Assembly (NCBI RefSeq): GCF_011065895.1
Contig: NZ_JAALCR010000024.1
Location: forward strand, 1 to 64,000
Length of the DNA stretch: 64,000 nt
Direction of reading: 5' to 3'
Origin: Paludisphaera rhizosphaerae
GTDB lineage: Bacteria > Planctomycetota > Planctomycetia > Isosphaerales > Isosphaeraceae
Shown here: positions 24,061 to 31,762 of the stretch, piece by piece
Layout of the letters: each line of letters opens with the position of its first letter
Position numbering within the stretch: the stretch's first letter is position 1
Program-made: the position numbers and the translations under genes
The notes under the pieces: generated by a model
What the model was told of the DNA's origin: nothing
Database searches by the model: none
The model's input: the letters and a program-made list of their open reading frames with translations, nothing else

Positions 24061-27000
24061 TCACTTGCCGAGGACCGGACGAGCCTTCGCCGGCGAGCCC
24101 TCGACGTCCTCGAGAACGCATCGGAAGCCGTCAGGACGGCGCCCCGGCTCGAACGCCACGTAGAAAGCGTGGACGCCCGCGCCCAGGTCGACGGTAAAGG
24201 CGTCCGCGTTCTTGGGATCGGGTTCGATGCGACGGCCTTCGACCCAGACCGCCAGATCGCGACCCGAGTCGAACTTCAAGCGCACCGCGCCGGGAGTCGT
24301 CACCTCAACTTCGGAGCGAAGCAACGAGATCGGCGGAGCCCCGCCGACGCGAGGGACGGCGGGGAGTTCGCGAGGCAGCACGCGACCGGCGACCGTGGTG
24401 TAATACCGCTTCCAGGGCATCGACTCCTGGCCGTGGATCACCGCCTCGACGCTGGTCCGAATCATCGCCGTGGCCGACTCCTTGGTCGACATCAGGGACT
24501 GCCAGCGACGCAGAACGCGCTCCTTGCTGACGGCGTAGTCGCCGATCTTGCCCAGTTCCGAGAGGAACCGGACCATGTCGACCAGCTCGCCGCGCGTCAG
24601 AGGTTCGACGAGGCCCGCCGGCATGATCGAGCCGGCGACCTTCTGTTCCTCGATCGAAGCGAGCGGAATGGAGACCTCGTTGTCTTCCGAGTCGCGGAGG
24701 ACGAGGTCCTTGTCCGTCTGCCGAACGCGAATACCGGTCAGGATTCGACCGTCCTCGGTGGCCACAGCCGTCGAGTGGAAGTTCTCCTTCACAGCCTTGT
24801 TCGGCTCCAGGACGGAGTCGAGCAGGTAATCCGCCGGGGCGCTCGCGCCGATGCTCTCCAGGCTGGGGCCGACCTGCCCACCAGCACCGGCGACAGCGTG
24901 GCACTTCAGGCAGGTCATCTCGTCGCGACGGAAGACGGCCTCGCCCCGGGCCGGATCGCCCTTGGCCAATTCAGCAAGGATCGCCGTCTTCTCGGCCGCG
25001 GAGTAGGTTCGGTTGGTCTCGCCGAGTGAGCCGGCCTTCGCGAGGGCGTCGACCAGTTCCTGCGCCGGACGACCGCTGGCGCGGATGTCGCGGACGGCGA
25101 GCTTGGCGAGGTCCGGATCGACTTTCACGGCGGCCAGCGCTTTCGCGAGGGCAGCCGGTCCGTCTCGACGTGCGACGAAGGCCGCCAGGACGGACTGTGC
25201 TTCGTTGAAGCGAGCCGCGTTCAGCTCGGCCAGCCAATGAGCGGTCCGCTCAGCGACAGCCGCCGGCCCGTTCGCGGCAAGGGCGGCGAGGGCCAGCGAC
25301 TGGCCGACTGGATCGCCAGAAGCCGCCGCAAGTTTGTCGACGGCTGCCGACGCCTCGGGATCGCCGAATGCGAGCAGACCTCGGATCGCCTCCAACCGCA
25401 CCGGTGCGGGAACGTCGATCGCCGTCGCGGCTTCGGCAATTCGAGGCTTGAGCGCGGCGACCTTCCAAGCACCGGCCGCGGCCACGGCCGCCGCCCGCAA
25501 GGAAGCGTCGGAGTCGTCAAGGAGCCCACCGATTCGCGCGAGGTCTCCCGAGGGGATCACCTTGCGATCGCGGGCGGCCCGGACAAGCGTCTCCAGAAGC
25601 GCTGCGCGACGCGGGGTCGGCATCCCTTCTTTCTTCTCGACCACATCGAGCATCGTCCCGAGTTCGTTCGGCCCGCCGAGAGTCGCGATCAGGTTGAGCG
25701 CCGCGGCATCCTGTTCGTGAGGGATTCGGCCTTCGTTGTAGAGCTTGAGCAAGGGCTGCAAGACGGCCGCGGAGCCGAGGGCCTGGAGTGCGAACGTGAG
25801 ATTCTTCGCGTCGCCGAGTGCGTCGAGCTTCCCGGCCTCGACGGCGGGGAGCCAGGACGGGGCCAGGTCGCGGGCGGCCAGCCAGAGGGCGTAGTCGAGG
25901 AAAGCGTCCATCGGCTTGCCCAACGCACGGAAGGCCGTCGCAGCGGCCTTGCCGCTCGGCATGGCGGCCAGGGAACGCACCGCCTCCAGCCGCACGCGCG
26001 GGTTGTCGTCGAGGACGAGCGTGTCGAGCCACGAATCCGAGCCCGGAATCCTCCCCTGCCAGAGCGGGACGATCCGCGCCCCGGCCGCTCGCACGCGGAA
26101 ATCCTTCGAGGCCAGCGCCTGCTTGAGGAGGTCCGGGTTGGGTACGTCGAGACCCTGGTACATCCAGAGCCCCTCAAGTCGGTTGCGCTCGAACTCGGGA
26201 TCTTTGGGATCGAGGGCGGCGACCCAGGTCTTGAGCGCCGGGATCACCTCGTCCGCACCGCGTTCCTTGAGAACGCGCTTGGCCTGACGCCGCGTGTACT
26301 GCTCCGGAGCCTTGAGGGCTTCGAGAAGCGCTGGAACCTCGGCGCCGACCAGCTTGGGGCGTTCGACGAGCGGGCGATTCTTGGCCGTCACACGCCAGAT
26401 GCGGCCGCGAGTGTGGTCGCGGCGCGGGTCGCGGAAGTCGACCTCGCCGTGCTGGATGATCGGGTTGTACCAGTCCGCGATGTAGATCGCCCCGTCGGGC
26501 CCCATCAGGACGTCGATCGGGCGGAAGGAAACGTGCTTCGTCTTGATGAGTTCGGACTGCTCGCGCGACGAATACCCCGCGCCGTCGTCGCTGACGACGA
26601 ACCGACAGACGCGGTTGCCCCGGAAGTCGTTCGTCAGCAGGCTGCCGCGCCAGGACTTGGGGAGATGCCGGCCGTCGGCGACCTCCAGGCCGCAATACTT
26701 CGGGCTACCCGGATTGAGCCCCTTGAGCAGCCTGACGGCATCGACGGCCGTCACGTAATAGGCTCCCGGAAGGCAGTAGTTAATCCCCTCGCCCCCGGCC
26801 CCGTCGGTCGCGAACGACTGACCCCAGGCGTCGGTCTGATGTCCCCAGGGATTGACGAGGCCACGGATGAAGACGTCCAGCCCCATCGTCTCGGGACGGA
26901 ACCGCCAGATCCCGCCGCCATTGAGGCGACGGACGCCGTTTGGGGTCTCGATGTGGCTGTGGATGTAGATCGACTGATTGAAATACATCATCCCGTCGTG

Positions 27001-27528
27001 ACCCCACCGCAGCGTATGAAGCAGGTGGTGGGTGTCCTCCGTGCCGAAGCCCGAGAGGACGACGCGGGTGGAGTCGGCCTTGCCGTCGCCGTCAGTGTCT
27101 TTCAGGTGGAGCAATTCCGTGCTGTTGGCGACATACACGCCACCGTCGCCGGGCTCGACGCCCGTGGGGATCAGCAAACCGTCGGCGAAGACGGTCGTCT
27201 TCTCGGCCTTGCCGTCGCCGTCCTTGTCTTCCAGGATCAGGATCTTGTCATTGGCCTGCTGGCCGGGGGCGATCTGAGGATAGACCTCGGAGCTGGCGAT
27301 CCAGAGGCGGCCCTGGGGGTCGAAGTTCATCTGGATCGGCTTGGCGATCAGGGGGTCGGCGGCGAAGAGGTTTACCTCGAAGCCATCGGCCATGATGAAC
27401 GACTGACGCTCGACCTCAGGGTCGGGATCGGGCAGAGGCCCAACGGCGTTCTGGGCGCGGGCGGTTGCGGCGAGGGAAAGAACGAACAGCGCCGCGGCGA
27501 GGCGTCGGCGACGGGAGGTCTGATTCAT
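24061..27528 (-). CDS. PVC-type membrane-bound dehydrogenase with HEAT repeats and cytochrome c domain (1155 aa)
   Basis: A signal peptide (LAAALFVLSLAATARAQ) leads to a beta-propeller of the glucose/sorbosone dehydrogenase type (about residues 40-390). It is recognisable by FEVNLFAADPLIAKPIQMNFDP, DKDGDGKAEKTTVF, HTLRWGHDGMMYF and GPDGAIYIADWYNPIIQHGE. HEAT-like helical repeats follow (about 400-810). A PVC heme domain has CLKCH at residues 873-877, with ILTGIRVRQTDKDLVLRD and LTRGELVDMVRFLSELGKI. A C-terminal beta domain of about 130 residues ends the chain. Such proteins are numerous in planctomycetes and are thought to oxidise sugars or alcohols in the periplasm, though substrates are unproven. 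Its start overlaps the upstream SGNH gene stop (ATGA). Confidence 0.85.
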   Translation of the reverse strand: MNQTSRRRRLAAALFVLSLAATARAQNAVGPLPDPDPEVERQSFIMADGFEVNLFAADPLIAKPIQMNFDPQGRLWIASSEVYPQIAPGQQANDKILILEDKDGDGKAEKTTVFADGLLIPTGVEPGDGGVYVANSTELLHLKDTDGDGKADSTRVVLSGFGTEDTHHLLHTLRWGHDGMMYFNQSIYIHSHIETPNGVRRLNGGGIWRFRPETMGLDVFIRGLVNPWGHQTDAWGQSFATDGAGGEGINYCLPGAYYVTAVDAVRLLKGLNPGSPKYCGLEVADGRHLPKSWRGSLLTNDFRGNRVCRFVVSDDGAGYSSREQSELIKTKHVSFRPIDVLMGPDGAIYIADWYNPIIQHGEVDFRDPRRDHTRGRIWRVTAKNRPLVERPKLVGAEVPALLEALKAPEQYTRRQAKRVLKERGADEVIPALKTWVAALDPKDPEFERNRLEGLWMYQGLDVPNPDLLKQALASKDFRVRAAGARIVPLWQGRIPGSDSWLDTLVLDDNPRVRLEAVRSLAAMPSGKAAATAFRALGKPMDAFLDYALWLAARDLAPSWLPAVEAGKLDALGDAKNLTFALQALGSAAVLQPLLKLYNEGRIPHEQDAAALNLIATLGGPNELGTMLDVVEKKEGMPTPRRAALLETLVRAARDRKVIPSGDLARIGGLLDDSDASLRAAAVAAAGAWKVAALKPRIAEAATAIDVPAPVRLEAIRGLLAFGDPEASAAVDKLAAASGDPVGQSLALAALAANGPAAVAERTAHWLAELNAARFNEAQSVLAAFVARRDGPAALAKALAAVKVDPDLAKLAVRDIRASGRPAQELVDALAKAGSLGETNRTYSAAEKTAILAELAKGDPARGEAVFRRDEMTCLKCHAVAGAGGQVGPSLESIGASAPADYLLDSVLEPNKAVKENFHSTAVATEDGRILTGIRVRQTDKDLVLRDSEDNEVSIPLASIEEQKVAGSIMPAGLVEPLTRGELVDMVRFLSELGKIGDYAVSKERVLRRWQSLMSTKESATAMIRTSVEAVIHGQESMPWKRYYTTVAGRVLPRELPAVPRVGGAPPISLLRSEVEVTTPGAVRLKFDSGRDLAVWVEGRRIEPDPKNADAFTVDLGAGVHAFYVAFEPGRRPDGFRCVLEDVEGSPAKARPVLGK

Positions 27529-28736
27529 CGGGACGCCTCGCTCTCTCGGACCAGCTCGAAGGTGTGTTGGACGGGCTTGCGGAGCGCGGCGATCTCCTTC
27601 TCCTTGGCGTCGACCAGGGGGTCGAACTGCGGGATCTCGACGGCGTTGCGGCCCTGCTCGTGCTTTCGGAAGCCGAATAGGTAAGTGATGTTCTGGGGTC
27701 GCCAGCGGTAGAAGAAGAGCCGGTTCTTGGCGACGATCGCGGCCCGGAGCTTTTCAACTTGCTCGGCCTCGGGACCTGTCGGCAGTGCCTGGCCCTTCGA
27801 CCACTCCTGCGCGGTTTTCGTCACGACGTTTCGGCCGTCGACTTTGAGCGTGTACCGGCCGGGCTTGAGCTTCTCCACGCGGATCGAACGTGCACCGTCG
27901 GGGCTCTTCCCCGTCGCGGGGGAGGCCGGCAGCGGCAGCCGTGAGTCCGTGGCCGTGAACTGAACGCCCTGTTCGGTCGTCTTGAGATCCTTGCTCGGCA
28001 AATACGCCCCGGGCTTAACCCCGAGTTCGGGCATGCTTGCCAGCCGCCAGAAGCCGAGGTCGGTCGGATGAATTCCGTTGTCGGTGTCGGGCTCGGACTG
28101 AGTCGGCTGATCCTCGCGACGAGCCCTCGCCTTGCCGACGATGTCGAAAAGGTCGACGAACGCCGCATCGCGTGAAACCGCGATCGACCGAACCGCCTCC
28201 GCATAAGCCGCCAGGTCGCGGTTGTGGGCGGTGGGATCGGGGAGTGGGGGAGCCATCGCCTCGTGCGGGAGCGGAGAGAGCAAAACGAGACGCGCCTTGA
28301 GAGGGGCGACGGCGTCCAGGAGGGCGTTGTAGCCTTCCACGAAGCGAGGCAGTCCCGCCTGGCCGTCGAACGACTCGGCCATCCCGTAGCCGACGACCAG
28401 AACCGTCGGCTTGGCGTCGGTCACCTGCTTCACCAGCTCGCGAAAACCGGCCGCCGGCGGGTCGAATCCCGCTCGTGAGAGCCCGCGGACGGTGTCGCCG
28501 CTCCATCCCAGGTTGCGGAACGTCAGGTTCTTGTCGGGGTTCGCCAGCGTGAGCACGGTCTCAACATAGCCGTAGCGCTGTTCGCGCTCCACGAAGGTGT
28601 CGCCGACGAAGACGATGCAGTCGCCGTCGCGGAACTCCCAGGGGGGCGGCGGTTGAGCGACAGCCGTCGTCGCAACGAGGGCGAGGAACCCGGCGGCCAG
28701 GAGGCCGCGGGCTGTGGTGGGGAGGATGGCGGGCAC
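27525..28736 (-). CDS. SGNH/GDSL-like secreted protein with Thr at the nucleophile position (403 aa)
   Basis: GTG 28736 is chosen because GGAG lies eight bases upstream and it gives a clean signal peptide (GLLAAGFLALVATTAVAQ); a TTG at 28805 is an alternative. The GDSL block I reads VFVGDTFVER, with Thr where the catalytic Ser is expected. Block III-like (LVVGYGMAESFDG) and block V (DNGIHPTDLGFW) are kept. Planctomycete relatives often occur next to PVC dehydrogenases, as here. It may be a weak or altered hydrolase or a carbohydrate-binding protein. The 3' end overlaps the dehydrogenase start (ATGA). Confidence 0.7.
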   Translation of the reverse strand: MPAILPTTARGLLAAGFLALVATTAVAQPPPPWEFRDGDCIVFVGDTFVEREQRYGYVETVLTLANPDKNLTFRNLGWSGDTVRGLSRAGFDPPAAGFRELVKQVTDAKPTVLVVGYGMAESFDGQAGLPRFVEGYNALLDAVAPLKARLVLLSPLPHEAMAPPLPDPTAHNRDLAAYAEAVRSIAVSRDAAFVDLFDIVGKARARREDQPTQSEPDTDNGIHPTDLGFWRLASMPELGVKPGAYLPSKDLKTTEQGVQFTATDSRLPLPASPATGKSPDGARSIRVEKLKPGRYTLKVDGRNVVTKTAQEWSKGQALPTGPEAEQVEKLRAAIVAKNRLFFYRWRPQNITYLFGFRKHEQGRNAVEIPQFDPLVDAKEKEIAALRKPVQHTFELVRESEASR

Positions 28737-28859
28737 GATCGGGCTCCGACGTTTGCGGGGGACGACGAGCGGACGGTCGAAATCCGGCAAGGTGTATGGA
28801 AGCAATCTAACGCCGTCGCGGTCCCTGGTCGAGGGTCTGTCGCCGACGAGGCAGACGGC

Positions 28860-29333
28860 TCACTTAGCCGGCCGAGGCAGCCACTTCATGAAGTAGAAGA
28901 CGACCGGTTCGGGACCATCGCTGGTGATGTTGTGGGGGACGTTCGGGGCCGAGAACATCACCGAGCCCGGGCCGACCTTGGTCGTCTTGCCGTCAACGAA
29001 GATCGAACCATGCCCGGACTCGACGATCAGGATCTCCTCGTCGGGATGAACGTGCGGCGGGTGGGGAGACTTGCCGGGGTCGATCACGAACCGGCCTGTC
29101 ACCATGCTGGAGCAGAGTTCGGTCGGACCGTCGAAATAGAGGCCGACCTTCCCCACGGGTTTTCCCTCGTCCTTGTAGACGGACATCGCCACATCGTCGA
29201 CGATGACCGTCTTCGAGGCGACCATCGACTTGGCCTCCTTCGCGTGGACCACTTCACGCCAGGCCCAGCCGAGAGCCAGGGCCAGAGCGAGAAGGCTCGG
29301 TACGATCGACGGATGGAGGCGGAAGCGCGGCAT
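28860..29333 (-). CDS. Exported single-domain cupin protein (157 aa)
   Basis: An N-terminal membrane or signal segment (SIVPSLLALALALGWAW) precedes a cupin barrel. Motif 1 reads HPPHVHPDEEILIVESGHG, with the usual His and Glu metal ligands, and motif 2 is GPGSVMFSAPNVPHNI, with the fourth ligand His. Small cupins bind Fe, Mn or other metals and act as enzymes or sugar/small-molecule sensors. It lies 54 bases upstream of the SGNH-like gene in the same direction and may belong to the same oxidation operon. The reaction cannot be told from the sequence. Confidence 0.75.
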   Translation of the reverse strand: MPRFRLHPSIVPSLLALALALGWAWREVVHAKEAKSMVASKTVIVDDVAMSVYKDEGKPVGKVGLYFDGPTELCSSMVTGRFVIDPGKSPHPPHVHPDEEILIVESGHGSIFVDGKTTKVGPGSVMFSAPNVPHNITSDGPEPVVFYFMKWLPRPAK

Positions 29334-29545
29334 GACGGGGCTCCAGTTGGGGGGAGGTTCGAACCTTCAGGGCCCACATCGTAATCCGTCGCCTCCGTCA
29401 CGCGAAACCAGCCAGGTCGTCAGGAGGCATGGAATGGTTTTCGCACGGAGAATCGCCGCCCGGATGATTTCAGCCCAAGACGCGAAGTCGCGCAACGAAC
29501 AACCTGGCGATGAGCCTCGGCCGCACGATCTGGAGATCCTTGTTC

Positions 29546-30577
29546 ATGCCTCACCTTCACATGATCCAACTTCCCGTCTTCCTGATTCTCCTCTTCGGGG
29601 GCCTTGGGCTGCTGGGCCTTGCCATGCTCTACCGCCGCAACCGACAGGTGCAGGCGGAAGCGGAAGCCCAGTTCAAGGAATTCCGCGAGCGGGCCGTCGG
29701 GTTGATGGACCAGATCGACGCGCTTCGAAATCGGCACAAGACGCTCCCAAGCACGGATCCGGACTACACCCAGCCCATGAAGGGAGCGACGCTCGCCCTT
29801 TACGAGAGGGTCGCCGTTGATCTGGACCGGCTCTGGGAGCGCTGGCTCTCCGTGATGGAGATGTGGAACAGGGCCGAGGAGCGCATGAAGTCGACCTCCG
29901 CTTTCAGCACGAGGTCGAGCGATGAGGCCCGCGAGATCATCTCCCAGAGTCGGCTGGAGGATCTGCTCCACGACTCGGCCCAGTGCAAGGCCGAGCTGGA
30001 TCGCCTGAACCTGGCCCACGAGGTCGCCGCCAAGTCGCTCAAGGACGCCCGATGGGAGGCTGCGGCGTTCGCCCGCTCGATCGATCGCGGCGGCCCCCGG
30101 GGCGGCGAGGGAGATCTCTACGAACGCGAGCTTCGGCTCGTTGATCGTGAACTTGAGGACGCCGAGAAGAACCTCGTGGCGGATCCTATCGGGGCGACCG
30201 AAGCGATCGAGCGTTCGCGAGACGCGATCGCCGAAATCCAGCAACCGCCCGCTCGTCGGCCTCGGTCCGGTTACGCACCTTCGGGCCCGGCCGGGTCGAT
30301 CCTCGACGACCTCGTGATCGCCGCCGGCCGGCTCCAGGAACTGGCCTCGAAGATTCGAGTCATCGATATCGTCGGGCTGCTGATCAAGGGATGGGTGGTT
30401 CTCTGGATCCTCGGCCTCTTCCTGGCGGTGCTGCCCGCGCTGATGCCGATGATCCTCTTCTTCATGGCGTTCGTCGTGCTCGGATCAGGCCTCCGCGTCT
30501 TCCAGCGGCTGACCGCTCCGTGGGCCTGGGATTGGATGGGTCCAAGGCAAAAGCGCAAGCAACCCTGGAGGCGATGA
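29546..30577 (+). CDS. Membrane protein with long coiled-coil region (343 aa)
   Basis: ATG 29546 follows GGAG by ten bases; ATG 29510 is an alternative without a clear site. An N-terminal membrane helix (LPVFLILLFGGLGLLGLAML) is followed by about 200 charged helical residues with heptad character (AEAEAQFKEFRERAVGLMDQ; LDRLNLAHEVAAKSLKDARW). Then come a Pro-rich hinge and two more membrane helices near residues 285-325 (VLWILGLFLAVLPALMPMIL), ending in a basic tail. I do not recognise a family. A structural or scaffold role at the inner membrane is possible, as coiled-coil proteins are abundant in planctomycetes. Its 3' end is 12 bases from the convergent zinc-ribbon gene. Confidence 0.55.
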   Translation: MPHLHMIQLPVFLILLFGGLGLLGLAMLYRRNRQVQAEAEAQFKEFRERAVGLMDQIDALRNRHKTLPSTDPDYTQPMKGATLALYERVAVDLDRLWERWLSVMEMWNRAEERMKSTSAFSTRSSDEAREIISQSRLEDLLHDSAQCKAELDRLNLAHEVAAKSLKDARWEAAAFARSIDRGGPRGGEGDLYERELRLVDRELEDAEKNLVADPIGATEAIERSRDAIAEIQQPPARRPRSGYAPSGPAGSILDDLVIAAGRLQELASKIRVIDIVGLLIKGWVVLWILGLFLAVLPALMPMILFFMAFVVLGSGLRVFQRLTAPWAWDWMGPRQKRKQPWRR

Positions 30578-30589
30578 GAGAGGGCGAAA

Positions 30590-31216
30590 TCATCGAAACC
30601 AGACCCTGATCTCGTACAGCACATACGCCGCACACGCGAGTAATTCGAGGACCACCAACGCGTACCATCCGCCCCTCCCAGATCGGGAACGGCTGTCGGC
30701 CCCCCCTAGCCCGTCGGAATCCTCGAGGTCGTCCCAATCGTCGTCGGGCTCGATCCCGAGTTCGGCGGCGTCGCGTGACCAGGTCTGCGAGAGGATCACT
30801 CGAGCATCCGCGGCGAGCGATTCCGGGACCTTGAGCGTGGCCCCGCCGGTGGCGACCTGATACATCGATCGCGAGCCCATCCGGCCGTCTTCGATCAGCG
30901 TGGGTATCCCCTCGGCCTCCAGTCGGATCCGCATGGGCTCCCATCGCGTCGGGTCGAGGCCGCCGGCCACCTCGACCCAGGGTCCCTGGATCTCATCCAG
31001 CGGCGGCCCCGCGGGCGGCTCCGAAAGCAATTCCACATCGTGCTTCGCGCAGAGTGCGCCTGGTTCGCGAGGCTGGAAAGCCTCGCAAACCGGGCAGTAG
31101 CCTTGCGGCAAGTAGCGATCCCCACAACGCGGACAGAGCGACGCGGCGGAAAGGTCGCTGACCGTCTTGTTGCACGAGGGACAATACCCAGGGGCTGACT
31201 TCGAGACCTTGATCAT
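30590..31216 (-). CDS. Zinc-ribbon protein with DUF2007-like domain and C-terminal anchor (208 aa)
   Basis: The first 60 residues carry repeated zinc knuckles (YCPSC, LCPRCG, YCPVCE, LCAKH). Residues about 78-145 match the DUF2007 putative signal-transducing domain (ARD-like fold: LDPTRWEPMRIRLEAEGIP, then TLKVPESLAADARVIL). An acidic stretch (DDDWDDLEDSD) precedes a membrane helix at the end (YALVVLELLACAAYVLYEI), so the protein is probably tail-anchored with its zinc domains in the cytoplasm. It is followed, on the minus strand, by no close partner; OsmC lies 26 bases upstream of its start. Confidence 0.65.
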   Translation of the reverse strand: MIKVSKSAPGYCPSCNKTVSDLSAASLCPRCGDRYLPQGYCPVCEAFQPREPGALCAKHDVELLSEPPAGPPLDEIQGPWVEVAGGLDPTRWEPMRIRLEAEGIPTLIEDGRMGSRSMYQVATGGATLKVPESLAADARVILSQTWSRDAAELGIEPDDDWDDLEDSDGLGGADSRSRSGRGGWYALVVLELLACAAYVLYEIRVWFR

Positions 31217-31242
31217 CGAGGTGACTCCGCCGCTGTGATCGT

Positions 31243-31668
31243 TCAGTCTTCGAGTTTGGCGTCGAGGGTGATCTCGGCCTTGAGTAGCTTCGAAACCGGG
31301 CAGCCGACCTTCGCCTTGCCGGTCAGTTCCTCGAACTTCGCCTGATCAGCGCCGGGGATCTTGGCCCGCAGCGTCAAATGGACGGTCTTGATGGCGTAGC
31401 CGTCGCCGTCCTTGTCGAGCGAGACCTCGGCCGTGGTCTCCATCCGGTCAGCCTTCAATCCGGCCTCGCCGAGGATCAGCGAGAGCGCCATCGTGAAGCA
31501 GCCGGCGTGCGCAGCGCCGATGAGTTCCTCCGGGTTCGTCCCCGGTTTGCCCTCGAAGCGGCTCGAGAACCCATAAGGGTAATCACTGAGAGCGCCGCTC
31601 TTGGTAGAGATCGCCCCTTTGCCGTCCTTGATGCCGCCGCTCCAGACGGCCGAGCCGGTGGTCTTCAT
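31243..31668 (-). CDS. osmC: OsmC family peroxiredoxin
   Basis: OsmC proteins reduce organic hydroperoxides in the cytoplasm using two Cys residues. Both are present: Cys57 in AAHAGCFTMALSLIL and Cys123 in VGCPVSKLLKAEI. The 141-aa length and the N-terminal strand pattern (GSAVWSGGIKDGKGAISTKSG) fit the OsmC rather than the Ohr branch, as does GTNPEELIGAAHAGC. It is preceded by the PlsY-propeller gene on the same strand with a gap of 94 bases, so it may be read separately or at the end of that operon. No regulator such as OhrR is next to it. Confidence 0.85.
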   Translation of the reverse strand: MKTTGSAVWSGGIKDGKGAISTKSGALSDYPYGFSSRFEGKPGTNPEELIGAAHAGCFTMALSLILGEAGLKADRMETTAEVSLDKDGDGYAIKTVHLTLRAKIPGADQAKFEELTGKAKVGCPVSKLLKAEITLDAKLED

Positions 31669-31762
31669 CGGAAGTTCATCCTCGCAGGTGGTCGACGCTG
31701 GGAAGTTCTTCGTTCGATCCCAGGTATCATTACCAACGAGCGGGATGAATCAACCCTCGGTC

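Noticed and set aside
25237-27684. 815-codon plus-strand frame
   Set aside because: It is antisense to the PVC dehydrogenase, whose heme, propeller and HEAT motifs are plain.
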